From Flavobacterium marginilacus (GTDB lineage: Bacteria; Bacteroidota; Bacteroidia; Flavobacteriales; Flavobacteriaceae): a stretch of 64,000 nt of DNA. Below are positions 53,959 to 62,600 of the stretch, piece after piece (within the stretch, counting starts at the first letter, position 1; every line of letters begins with the position of its first letter). Both the position numbers and the translations under genes were made by a program. The DNA lies in NCBI RefSeq assembly GCF_026870155.1, contig NZ_CP113975.1, positions 3,782,001-3,846,000 of the forward strand, given 5' to 3'. A model generated the notes under the pieces. It had not been told where the DNA came from, made no database searches, and saw only the letters and a program-made list of their open reading frames with translations.

Positions 53959-55194
53959 ATGGTAAACGGAAAAAAAAATGCTTTCAAAGCAGCAGGTCTT
54001 TTTATTTCATTAGCGTTTTTCAGCTGTAAGACTATCGCTCAGGAATCTGCACAAAGTAATGCAGGACAGAGTGAGATTACAATTTCAAAAGATTCAAAAT
54101 GGTCAGAAAAAATGGCTTTAACACTAATGAAACGTCATCCGGAAAGCTATATGATTGACGATTCAAAAGCTCCAAAATGGGACTATGTACACGGATTGGT
54201 TTTATATTCCTTCCAAGAATTAAATAAAAAAAATCCTGATTCCAGATATACTGCTTACATAAAAAGCTATGTAGATAATTTTGTCCAAAATGACGGCACA
54301 ATTAAAACCTATGAATTAGAGAAATACAATATTGATATGATTGTTGCCGGGCGGTTACTTTTTAATATATACGCTGCAGCAAAAGAAGAAAAATATTTAA
54401 AAGCAATGCAGCTGCTTCGTAAACAGCTAGAGGAACAGCCAAGAACCCAAAGCGGCGGATTTTGGCATAAAAAAATATATCCTAATCAAATGTGGTTAGA
54501 CGGTCTTTACATGGGAGAGCCTTTCTATGCACAATATACTGCAGTTTTTGAAAACGGAAAAAGCCTGAACGATATAGCCAAACAATTTGAGCAGATTCAG
54601 CTGCACGCAACTAATCCAAAAACGGGATTATTATACCATGCCTGGGATGAAAGCAAAAAAATGCCTTGGGCTGATAAAGAAACTGGAAATTCACCAAATT
54701 ACTGGTCAAGAGCTTTAGGCTGGTATGCGATGGCGCTTGTTGATGCCTTGGATTATTTCCCTAAAGATCATCCAAAACAAAAAGAATTAGTGGGTTATTT
54801 AAATAACGTTTCTGCTGCTTTAGCCAAATATCAAGATGAAAAATCCGGTTTATGGTATCAGGTTACAGATAAAGCCGGTGAAAAAGGCAACTATCTTGAA
54901 GCCTCAGGGTCATCAATGTTTGCTTATGCATTTGCAAAAGGAGCAAACAAAGGCTACCTGCCGGCAAAATATAAAAACCTTGCCAATAAAGCGTTTGACG
55001 GATTAACTAAGCAGTTAATAAAAACTGATGCTGACGGCGGAATTACACTGACTCAAGCCTGTCAGGTAGCTGGTTTAGGAGGCACTCCGTATAGAGACGG
55101 CTCTTATGAATATTATATTAACGAAAGAAAAAAAGATAATGATCCTAAAGCCACAGGCCCATTCATATTAGCAGCTTTAGAATTAAACAGATAA
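53959..55194 (+). CDS. GH105 unsaturated glucuronyl/galacturonyl hydrolase, paralog 2
   Basis: A 411-residue protein with the same architecture as its upstream neighbour, including HKKIYPNQMWLDGLYMGEPF with the catalytic Asp, YHAWDESKKMPWADKETGN and NYLEASGSSMFAYAFAKGAN. The signal region (AGLFISLAFFSCKTIAQ) could be cleaved at AQ or, less likely, lipidated at Cys23. An Ala/Ser/Gln-rich spacer follows. The tandem copies probably differ in preference, for example galacturonan versus rhamnogalacturonan fragments. It is 27 bases after paralog 1. Confidence 0.92.
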   Translation: MVNGKKNAFKAAGLFISLAFFSCKTIAQESAQSNAGQSEITISKDSKWSEKMALTLMKRHPESYMIDDSKAPKWDYVHGLVLYSFQELNKKNPDSRYTAYIKSYVDNFVQNDGTIKTYELEKYNIDMIVAGRLLFNIYAAAKEEKYLKAMQLLRKQLEEQPRTQSGGFWHKKIYPNQMWLDGLYMGEPFYAQYTAVFENGKSLNDIAKQFEQIQLHATNPKTGLLYHAWDESKKMPWADKETGNSPNYWSRALGWYAMALVDALDYFPKDHPKQKELVGYLNNVSAALAKYQDEKSGLWYQVTDKAGEKGNYLEASGSSMFAYAFAKGANKGYLPAKYKNLANKAFDGLTKQLIKTDADGGITLTQACQVAGLGGTPYRDGSYEYYINERKKDNDPKATGPFILAALELNR

Positions 55195-55216
55195 AAAATT
55201 ATATTCCGCAATTGAA

Positions 55217-56851
55217 ATGAAGCTTACAAAAATCACAACTGTTTTTTTATGCTGTATTGCTTTTCAGACAGTAATAGGACAAGAAAAAAGCGAAAAACAG
55301 TATTCAAAAGTTTGGACAGCCGATAATGGTGACGGCACTTATAAAAACCCAATTCTCTATGCTGATTATTCTGATCCAGATGCAATCCGTGTGGGAGATA
55401 ATTATTATATGACCGCTTCATCCTTCAACTGCATCCCTGGTCTGCCTATACTCCACTCTAATGACCTTGTTAACTGGAAAATAATTGGTTATGCTCTTGC
55501 AAAGCAGAAACCTATCGAAGTCTATGACAAAGCACAGCACGGAAATGGCGTTTGGGCTCCCTGCATTCGGTTCCATAACAGCGAATTTTACATTTATTAC
55601 CCCGATCCAGATTTCGGAATATACGTTGTTAAGGCAAAAAATCCTGCAGGACCTTGGTCAGAACCGGTTATGGTAAAGGAAGGAAAAGGTTTAATTGATC
55701 CTTCTCCATTATGGGATGATAACGGAAAAACATATCTCGCTTATGCCTTTGCGGGAAGCAGAGCAGGCATAAAAAGTATTTTGGCGATATGCACAATGAA
55801 CACTGAAGGATCAGCTGCCAATAATAATGATGATGTTATGATTATTAACGGGCATCCCGATGAAGCTACTATCGAAGGTCCAAAATTCTATAAACGAAAC
55901 GGCTATTACTACATTTTTGCACCAGCAGGCGGTGTAGCAACAGGATGGCAGACTGTTATGCGTTCAAAAAATGTATTCGGCCCTTATGAGAAAAAGAAAG
56001 TAATGGATCAGGGGAAAACTGCTATAAACGGTCCTCACCAGGGAGCTTGGGTACAAACCCAGACAGGCGAAGACTGGTTTATCCATTTTCAGGATCAGTT
56101 TGCTTATGGCCGAGTGGTACATCTCCAGCCGATGAAATGGGAAAACGATTGGCCGGTTATAGGGAATGATGATGATAAAAATGGTATTGGCGAACCTGTT
56201 ATGTCGCACAAAAAACCAAATGTCGGAAAAAAAACATTTCCAATTGAAACACCGCCTGACAGTGACGAATTTAACAGCACGAAATTAGGTCTTCAATGGC
56301 AATGGCACGCTAATCCTCAGATAGTTTGGGGATTTCCAACGAGTATGGGATATTACAGCCTGAACTGCATTCCTGTTCCAAAAGAAGCCACAACTCTTTA
56401 TCAAGTACCTAATCTCCTTTTGCAAAAATTCCCCTCAAATGAATTTACAGCTACAGCAAAAATAAAATTCAATGCTCGTTTTGACGGCGAAAGTATGGGA
56501 CTTGTCATAATGGGACTGGATTACAGCTACCTTTGCTTCAAACAGGAAGGAGGCAAAATGTATCTTTCACAAAAAACAGCCAAAAACATCGATAAAAAAG
56601 GAATCGAAACCGAAAGTACTCCTATTGCTGTAAATACTCAAAGTATCTATATGCAGGCCAAAATAAAACCGGGAGGCATCTGTACTTTTTATTATAGTGA
56701 AAACGGACAGGACTTCACTCCTGTCGGCGAAGCTTTTAAAGCAAGAGAAGGCAGATGGATTGGTGCAAAAATTGGTTTTACAGCACTAAGACAGGGTGTT
56801 ATAAATGATGCAGGGAATGTTGAAATCGATTGGTTCAGAATAACAAAATAA
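55217..56851 (+). CDS. GH43-family glycosidase with C-terminal beta-sandwich domain
   Basis: A 544-residue secreted enzyme. The signal peptide ends at VIGQ. The five-bladed propeller has the GH43 acids: general base Asp in ILYADYSDPDAIRVGDNYYM, pKa-modulating Asp in LIDPSPLWDDNGKTYLAY, and general acid Glu in ATIEGPKFYKRNGYYYIFA. A C-terminal concanavalin-like domain (about 345-544, FNSTKLGLQWQWHANP) fits beta-xylosidase or arabinofuranosidase-type GH43 members. In this locus it probably trims xylose or arabinose side chains from pectin. The last base of its stop codon is the first base of the next start. Confidence 0.88.
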   Translation: MKLTKITTVFLCCIAFQTVIGQEKSEKQYSKVWTADNGDGTYKNPILYADYSDPDAIRVGDNYYMTASSFNCIPGLPILHSNDLVNWKIIGYALAKQKPIEVYDKAQHGNGVWAPCIRFHNSEFYIYYPDPDFGIYVVKAKNPAGPWSEPVMVKEGKGLIDPSPLWDDNGKTYLAYAFAGSRAGIKSILAICTMNTEGSAANNNDDVMIINGHPDEATIEGPKFYKRNGYYYIFAPAGGVATGWQTVMRSKNVFGPYEKKKVMDQGKTAINGPHQGAWVQTQTGEDWFIHFQDQFAYGRVVHLQPMKWENDWPVIGNDDDKNGIGEPVMSHKKPNVGKKTFPIETPPDSDEFNSTKLGLQWQWHANPQIVWGFPTSMGYYSLNCIPVPKEATTLYQVPNLLLQKFPSNEFTATAKIKFNARFDGESMGLVIMGLDYSYLCFKQEGGKMYLSQKTAKNIDKKGIETESTPIAVNTQSIYMQAKIKPGGICTFYYSENGQDFTPVGEAFKAREGRWIGAKIGFTALRQGVINDAGNVEIDWFRITK

Positions 56852-58899
56852 TGCTTTTAAAAATGAAAAATATTAAGATAAATATCGCAATACTAATACT
56901 GTTACTGTTCAACATAAGCATTCATGCACAAAAGGAACAAAAATGGGGATCACTGATACGTGATAAGGAAAGTGCTTGGTTTGCCACACCGGAAGCTAAA
57001 GAAGTCGCCGAAAATGTATTGCTGTACCAGCGGAATATTGGCGGCTGGCCAAAAAACATTCAGATGCAGAATCCTCTGACAGCAAGCGAAAAACAAAAGT
57101 TAACAGCTCTCAAACCCGATACAAAAGAAGTAACAACAGATAATGGAGCAACATGCCAGGAAATGCTTTTTTTATCAAAAATGTACGCTCAAGTACCAGA
57201 TGAAAGATACAAAAATGCATTTTTGGCTGGTTTGGATTATTTATTGAAAGCGCAATATGAAAATGGAGGGTGGCCTCAGTTTTATCCGCTAAAAAAAGGA
57301 TATTACACTCATATCACCTATAATGATGATTCGATGTCCAATATCCTTATCATTCTGAAAGAGATTGCTGAAAAAACAGATTATTACAGCATAAAAGCTC
57401 CAGATGCTGCCGTTGAAAAAGCTAAAAAAGCTTTCGACAAAGGAATTGACTGCATCCTGAAAACACAATACAAGCAAAACGGAGTCCTTACTGCCTGGTG
57501 TGCCCAGCATGACGAAGTAACGCTTCTTCCTGCAAATGCCCGTGCTTTCGAATTGGCTTCTTTAAGCGGAAAAGAATCATCCAAAATTGTATTGCTTTTA
57601 ATGTCAATAGAAAAACCCTCTCCTGAAGTTGTAACTGCTGTAAACAGTACCGTTGCTTGGTTCGAAAAAACAAAAATCACAGATCTCAGAGAAGACCGAG
57701 TTCCTGTTCCTAACAGCAAAATAATGGAAAAAGTAATGGTCAAAGGTCCTAATGCCTCTCCCCTTTGGGCTCGTTTTATGGATTTAAACGATAACACTCC
57801 TTTCTTTTGTGACCGCGACGGAATAAAGAAAGCAACTCTTGCTGAAATAGGACAAGAACGAAGAGTGGGCTATTCTTGGTACACCAATGAACCAAAAGAA
57901 GTGCTGAAAAAATACGCCAGCTGGAAAAAAAAAATTGAAGTAGAGAATTTAAAACCTCAAAAAAAAAGTGAAACCGTTCTAAAAGATGAGTTTAATATTA
58001 TTGTGGATCAAAAAGGAACCGGAGATTTTACAACAATACAAGGAGCCATAAACGCAGCTAAAGCATATCCAAGCCAAAGAATCACAATTTATGTAAAAAA
58101 TGGAACTTACTATGAAAAAGTAAAAATTCATGCCTGGAATACAAATATTTCATTGATTGGCGAAAGCCGTGACAAAACAATTATAACGTATGACGATTAT
58201 TTTGCCAAAATAAATTTAGGCCGAAACAGCACTTTCTATACTTATACCGTTTTGGTCGAAGGAAATGATTTTTCTGCAAAAAACTTAACCATTCAAAACA
58301 CATCAGGACCAGTGGGACAAGCCGTGGCTCTGAATGTAAATGCCAATAGAGCTTTATTTAGCAGCTGCTCTTTTTTAGGAAATCAGGACACTCTTTTTAT
58401 ATCTGGCGAAGAAAACAAAAACTATTTTAAGGACTGTTATATCGAAGGCACCACCGATTTTATATTTGGAGAAGCCACAGCCTTGTTCGAAAATTGTACT
58501 GTTCATAGCAAAAGTGACTCTTACGCCACAGCTGCTTCAACACCAAAAGGAGTCGCTTACGGATTTGTTTTTAAGAACTGTAAACTCACAGCTGCTCAAA
58601 AAGTGACACAAGCCTATCTTGGCAGGCCTTGGAGACCGTATGCTAAAACCGTTTTTATTAACTGCGAAATGGGTAAACATATTTTGCCGGAAGGCTGGCA
58701 TTATTGGTCAAAACCAGAACCGGAAACCAATACTTTTTATGCGGAATACAAATGCTCTGGTGAAGGATTTCAGCCAAAAAACAGAGTAACCTGGTCATAT
58801 CAGTTAAAAGATACTGAAGCTAAAACGTACACTATCAAAAAAATATTGGCACCAGATACTCCTAATATTGACAAACAATGGTATTTAAGAGTAAACTAA
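56851..58899 (+). CDS. Pectate lyase (PL10) - pectin methylesterase (CE8) fusion
   Basis: A bifunctional secreted protein of about 682 residues. After the signal peptide (INIAILILLLFNISIHAQ) comes a PL10 pectate lyase domain (about 20-360: NIGGWPKNIQM, YENGGWPQFYPLKKGYYTHI, NDDSMSNI, WCAQHDEVTLLPANARAFEL, GYSWYTNEP). A lysine-rich linker leads to a CE8 pectinesterase domain (about 380-670: GTGDFTTIQGAINAAKAYP, NQDTLF with a catalytic Asp, GTTDFIFGEATALFENC with the second Asp, LGRPWRPYAKTVFINCEMG with the Arg). One protein can therefore remove methyl esters and cleave the exposed chain. The start at 56851 overlaps the GH43 stop; 56863 is an alternative. Confidence 0.93.
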   Translation: MLLKMKNIKINIAILILLLFNISIHAQKEQKWGSLIRDKESAWFATPEAKEVAENVLLYQRNIGGWPKNIQMQNPLTASEKQKLTALKPDTKEVTTDNGATCQEMLFLSKMYAQVPDERYKNAFLAGLDYLLKAQYENGGWPQFYPLKKGYYTHITYNDDSMSNILIILKEIAEKTDYYSIKAPDAAVEKAKKAFDKGIDCILKTQYKQNGVLTAWCAQHDEVTLLPANARAFELASLSGKESSKIVLLLMSIEKPSPEVVTAVNSTVAWFEKTKITDLREDRVPVPNSKIMEKVMVKGPNASPLWARFMDLNDNTPFFCDRDGIKKATLAEIGQERRVGYSWYTNEPKEVLKKYASWKKKIEVENLKPQKKSETVLKDEFNIIVDQKGTGDFTTIQGAINAAKAYPSQRITIYVKNGTYYEKVKIHAWNTNISLIGESRDKTIITYDDYFAKINLGRNSTFYTYTVLVEGNDFSAKNLTIQNTSGPVGQAVALNVNANRALFSSCSFLGNQDTLFISGEENKNYFKDCYIEGTTDFIFGEATALFENCTVHSKSDSYATAASTPKGVAYGFVFKNCKLTAAQKVTQAYLGRPWRPYAKTVFINCEMGKHILPEGWHYWSKPEPETNTFYAEYKCSGEGFQPKNRVTWSYQLKDTEAKTYTIKKILAPDTPNIDKQWYLRVN

Positions 58900-58910
58900 A
58901 TTTTAGAGAT

Positions 58911-60260
58911 ATGAAATATAAATTCATTCTTATAGTGCTTTTTTCACTGCATGGTTTTTCTCAAGAAAATACTTTCCCTGCAGACAAAGTGAATGCAATC
59001 GTTAAACGCATTCAGCTGCCGATTATTCCTTTGTATAAAATAGAAGTAACAAAACTGGGGGCAAAAGGCGATTCGGTCAGCAACGCTAAACCTGCTTTTG
59101 ATAAAGCAATGGCGCTCTGCAAAAAAAATAACGGAGGCACAATTATAGTTCCAAAAGGAATTTACACCTTAAATGGTCCTATTCAATTTGTGAGCAATGT
59201 AAAATTACATTTAGAAGACGGTGCAAAAATTCGTTTCGGTTCCAATCCAAAGGATTATCCGCTAGTTTTAACAAGCTGGGAAGGCACTCTGCTTTATAAC
59301 TACTGTCCGCTGATTTATGGCAATAACGTAGAAAACATTGCAATAACCGGAAACGGAATCATCGATGGTGAAGCCAAAAATACCTGGATAAAATGGAAAC
59401 CGCTTGAAAAAAAAGACCAGCTGTTAAGCAGAGATATGAATCATAAAAACACGCCGATTAAGGAGCGTATTTTTGGTGAAGGCCATTATTTAAGACCGCA
59501 GCTTATTCAATTTATCAATTCAAAAAACATTCTTATCGAGAATGTTCAAATCGAAGATTCTCCGTTTTGGTGCATTCATCTGCTAAAAAGCAAGAGCATA
59601 ACTGTCCGAGGACTAAAATACAGTGCTCACAACAATAATAATGACGGTGTAGATCCAGAATATTCCAGTGATATCCTGATTGAAAATGTATTGTTTGACA
59701 ATGCCGATGACAATGTTGCCATAAAAGCCGGAAGAGATGATGAAGGCAGAAGCAATTCTGATACGCCTTCGGAAAATATTGTTATCCGAAATTGTGAATT
59801 CAAAGGCCTTCACGCAATTGTAATTGGAAGCGAAATGTCAGCTGGAGTACGAAATGTTTTTGTAGAAAACAGCAAGTTCAGAGGCTATCTGAAAAGAGGC
59901 ATTTTTATAAAAACAAATTCTGACCGAGGCGGTTACATCAAAGACATTTATTTTAATAATCTCGCATTTGGAAAAGTAGAAGACTGCCTTTATATCACCG
60001 CAAATTATCACGGAGAAGGCAGCGGATTAAACCCTTCTAAAGTTTCTGATATTTCTTTTTCCAATATAAGCTGTATTGAAGCCACAAATACTGGAATTGT
60101 AATTGAAGGGTTTCCCGATAAAAAAGTAACAGACATCAAACTAGACAATATCAATATACAATCCGCAAAAAACGGTATGACAGTTACCAACTCCGAAAAT
60201 GTAACCATAAATGAAGTTGTTGTAGGGCAAAAAGCAACGATTCCTACTGTCGTAAAATAA
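58911..60260 (+). CDS. GH28-family protein with divergent active-site motifs
   Basis: A 449-residue secreted beta-helix protein (signal YKFILIVLFSLHGFSQ; the ATG at 58911 is preferred over 58878). The GH28 layout is clear: NNNNDGVDPEYS, then DNADDNVAIKAGRDDEGR, then GLHAIVIGSEMSAGVRNVF and GIFIKTNSDRGG. Compared with the first GH28 of the locus, GDDC is ADDN, the GHG-like motif is LHA, and the Arg of R-x-K is replaced by Phe. The three Asp and the His remain, so it may be active on another linkage, such as rhamnogalacturonan or an exo-mode. Confidence 0.85.
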   Translation: MKYKFILIVLFSLHGFSQENTFPADKVNAIVKRIQLPIIPLYKIEVTKLGAKGDSVSNAKPAFDKAMALCKKNNGGTIIVPKGIYTLNGPIQFVSNVKLHLEDGAKIRFGSNPKDYPLVLTSWEGTLLYNYCPLIYGNNVENIAITGNGIIDGEAKNTWIKWKPLEKKDQLLSRDMNHKNTPIKERIFGEGHYLRPQLIQFINSKNILIENVQIEDSPFWCIHLLKSKSITVRGLKYSAHNNNNDGVDPEYSSDILIENVLFDNADDNVAIKAGRDDEGRSNSDTPSENIVIRNCEFKGLHAIVIGSEMSAGVRNVFVENSKFRGYLKRGIFIKTNSDRGGYIKDIYFNNLAFGKVEDCLYITANYHGEGSGLNPSKVSDISFSNISCIEATNTGIVIEGFPDKKVTDIKLDNINIQSAKNGMTVTNSENVTINEVVVGQKATIPTVVK

Positions 60261-60285
60261 ACTGTAAAACTAAAGACGAATAATT

Positions 60286-61017
60286 ATGAAATGGATTTCC
60301 TTATTTTTTATGCTGGTAACTCTAAACTGTTTAGCGCAAAAACCAACAATCTACGGCATTGGTGATTCTACAATGGCCAATAAGGTAAAACCCGAAGAAA
60401 ACCCGGAAAGAGGATGGGGCCAGCTGTTTCCGCAATTTTTAACAGACAAAATAACATTTGACAATAGAGCTGTAAATGGCCGAAGCACTCGAAGTTTCAT
60501 CAACGAAAAACTTTGGGATGCTGTTTTCCAAAAACTTAAAAAAGGCGATTATGTTTTTATCCAATTTGGTCATAATGATGAAAAAGAAAAAGATTCTTTG
60601 CGTTACACCAACCCGCATACTGCATACCGTCATAATTTAATCCGTTTTGTAACCGAAACCAGAGAAAAAGGTGCAACTCCAATCCTATTCTCATCAGTAA
60701 CCCGAAGAAATTTTAATGAAAAAGGAGTTTTGATCAGTACACATGGCGAATATACTCTGGAAACCCGCTTGGTTGCTCAGGAATATAATGTTCCCTTTAT
60801 AGACATGGAATATTTATCTGAATTAGCTGAGCAGTCCTATGGACCGGAAAAATCAAAACAGCTGCACCTGCATTTCAAGGCTGGAGAAATCCCTTATTAC
60901 AAAGAAGATAAAGCAGATGACACTCACTTTTCTGTAAAAGGTGCTACTGAAATGGCCAAAATTGCAGCAGAAGAATTAAAAAAAACAAACCTGGATCTCA
61001 AAAAATATATTAAATAA
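60286..61017 (+). CDS. CE12-family rhamnogalacturonan acetylesterase
   Basis: A 243-residue SGNH esterase with a signal peptide (LFFMLVTLNCLAQ). Block I IYGIGDSTMANK (nucleophile Ser), block II NRAVNGRSTRSF (Gly), block III DYVFIQFGHNDEKEKD (Asn), block V KADDTHFSVKGA (Asp-x-x-His). The GDSTM and FGHND forms are those of CE12 rhamnogalacturonan/pectin acetylesterases. It deacetylates pectin so that lyases and hydrolases can act. It is the last gene of the PUL; a repeat begins right after the stop. Confidence 0.92.
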   Translation: MKWISLFFMLVTLNCLAQKPTIYGIGDSTMANKVKPEENPERGWGQLFPQFLTDKITFDNRAVNGRSTRSFINEKLWDAVFQKLKKGDYVFIQFGHNDEKEKDSLRYTNPHTAYRHNLIRFVTETREKGATPILFSSVTRRNFNEKGVLISTHGEYTLETRLVAQEYNVPFIDMEYLSELAEQSYGPEKSKQLHLHFKAGEIPYYKEDKADDTHFSVKGATEMAKIAAEELKKTNLDLKKYIK

Positions 61018-61149
61018 ATATGACTGTCCGCAAATAATACCATGTACTTTTTTTCGCCACTGATTACACAGATTCTCATAAATTTCATTACTGTTTTTTT
61101 AATCTGTAGCTAATTCGATCTGTTTGGTATTCGTTAAGGATAGCCATAT
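61018..61149. repeat. 132-bp palindromic MITE-like element
   Basis: The ends are imperfect 25-bp inverted repeats (61018-61042 and 61125-61149, 19 of 25 matching; left end ATATGACTGTCCGCAAATAA). It starts at the base after the CE12 stop codon. The right 49 bases recur, inverted, at 4420-4468. The centre holds GCCACTGATTACACAGATT, a sequence I recall from Bacteroidota intergenic repeats. Confidence 0.65.
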
Positions 61150-61373
61150 AAATATAGTTTTCTGTCAATACTATAATAAAAAAACTCAAATCAGTAAAAC
61201 TGATTATATATTTTAAACACTTATTAATAAATTTTTAGAATTATAATATTCTAAAATTTGAGAATTTGAGAATTCTTGAGGTAAATGCATTAGCACCCAA
61301 AACATAATGCATTAAATTTCATAGCTTTAACATTATTTAGACTAATAAAACGACGACATCAAACAAAGATAAC
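61150..61373. other. Gap upstream of fbp
   Basis: It is AT-rich with small palindromes (AATCAGT / ACTGATT near 61191-61207, AATGCATTA near 61287 with TAATGCATT near 61307) and direct TTTGAGAA repeats near 61257. No ORF and no clear promoter consensus were seen, apart from a TAGCTTTA near 61322. Confidence 0.4.
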
Positions 61374-62393
61374 ATGGAAGAAAAAAATAAGACTCTAGGA
61401 GAATTTATTATTGAGAATCAAAAAGATTTCCCCTATTCATCAGGAGAATTATCCCGGATTTTTAATTCTATAAAATTAGCATCAAAAGTAGTCAGCTATA
61501 AAGTAAATAAAGCCGGATTGGTAGATATCATTGGAGGTATCGGCGAAAAAAACATCCAAGGAGAAGACCAGCAGAAACTCGATGTTTATGCTAATGAAAT
61601 TTTTATCCAAACCCTGATCAACAGAGAAATAGTATGCGGTATCGCCTCCGAAGAGAATGATGAATTCATAACCGTTCAAGGAAGCGACAATAGCCATAAC
61701 AACAAATATGTCCTTTTGATGGATCCTCTGGACGGTTCTTCCAATATTGATGTAAATGTATCCGTTGGAACAATTTTTTCGGTTTATCGAAGAATAACTC
61801 CAGTAGGAACTCCAGTTAAACTAGAGGATTTTTTACAGCCTGGAACCGCACAGGTTGCCGCTGGTTATGTGATTTACGGAACCTCAACCATGCTGGTTTA
61901 CACCACTGGCCAAGGCGTAAATGGTTTCACCTTAAATCCTGCGATAGGCACTTTTTACTTGTCTCATCCAAAAATGCAATGTCCAATAGATGGTTCTATT
62001 TATTCTGTAAACGAAGGCAACTACATTCATTTCCCGCAAGGCGTAAAAGACTATATAAAATACTGTCAGCAAGAAGAAGAGGATCGTCCCTATTCCTCCA
62101 GATACATTGGCAGTTTAGCCTCCGATATTCATAGAAATATAATCAAAGGAGGCGTTTATTTATACCCAACAAGTTCCAAGGCCATCAAAGGAAAACTAAG
62201 GCTTCTATACGAATGCAACCCAATGGCATTTATCGTTGAGCAGGCCGGAGGAAAAGCTTCTGACGGAGTAAACCGGGTAATGGAAATAGAACCAACAGAA
62301 CTGCATGAACGAACTGCTTTCTTTTGCGGAAGCATCAAAATGGTCGAAAAAATAGAAGAATGCATCTATAAAGCTTCATTGAGTAAATACTAA
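61374..62393 (+). CDS. fbp: Fructose-1,6-bisphosphatase, class I
   Basis: A 339-residue phosphatase that makes fructose-6-phosphate in gluconeogenesis. The metal-binding signature is [20 protein letters not shown], with [11 protein letters not shown] before it and [20 protein letters not shown] (active-site KLRLLYE) after. The length is standard. It lies just downstream of the pectin locus, whose end product glyceraldehyde-3-phosphate must enter gluconeogenesis when uronates are the sole carbon source; no shared promoter is evident. Confidence 0.95.
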   Translation: MEEKNKTLGEFIIENQKDFPYSSGELSRIFNSIKLASKVVSYKVNKAGLVDIIGGIGEKNIQGEDQQKLDVYANEIFIQTLINREIVCGIASEENDEFITVQGSDNSHNNKYVLLMDPLDGSSNIDVNVSVGTIFSVYRRITPVGTPVKLEDFLQPGTAQVAAGYVIYGTSTMLVYTTGQGVNGFTLNPAIGTFYLSHPKMQCPIDGSIYSVNEGNYIHFPQGVKDYIKYCQQEEEDRPYSSRYIGSLASDIHRNIIKGGVYLYPTSSKAIKGKLRLLYECNPMAFIVEQAGGKASDGVNRVMEIEPTELHERTAFFCGSIKMVEKIEECIYKASLSKY

Positions 62394-62446
62394 CAAATAG
62401 CAACTCTTTTTTTGAAGCAGAAAGATTTGGCCTTTTTGGAAATATT

Positions 62447-62519
62447 GGTTCTGCTCTCCGTTTTATCTTTGTGGTTTTAAAGAAAAACCACAAAGGATAT
62501 CACTTCGATCAGGGCTAAA
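62447..62519 (+). repeat. Flavobacterial intergenic hairpin repeat, copy B
   Basis: It starts GGTTCTGCTCTCCG and ends CACTTCGATCAGGGCTAAA. Its centre is a perfect 12-bp stem CTTTGTGGTTTT (62467-62478) / AAAACCACAAAG (62484-62495). Both end blocks match the repeat at 31037-31132, while the stem sequence differs. Confidence 0.75.
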
Positions 62520-62561
62520 GAGAGATATAGTTCTTCTATGTTAGTATTGACAATAAGATCA

Positions 62562-62600
62562 AAAAAAACAGTTTAGAAATTTCTAAACTGTTTTTTTATT
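62562..62600. terminator. Bidirectional terminator between fbp and the topoisomerase gene
   Basis: An extended perfect palindrome around GTTTAGAAATTTCTAAAC has A and T runs outside. It ends directly at the stop codon of the minus-strand gene. Confidence 0.8.
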
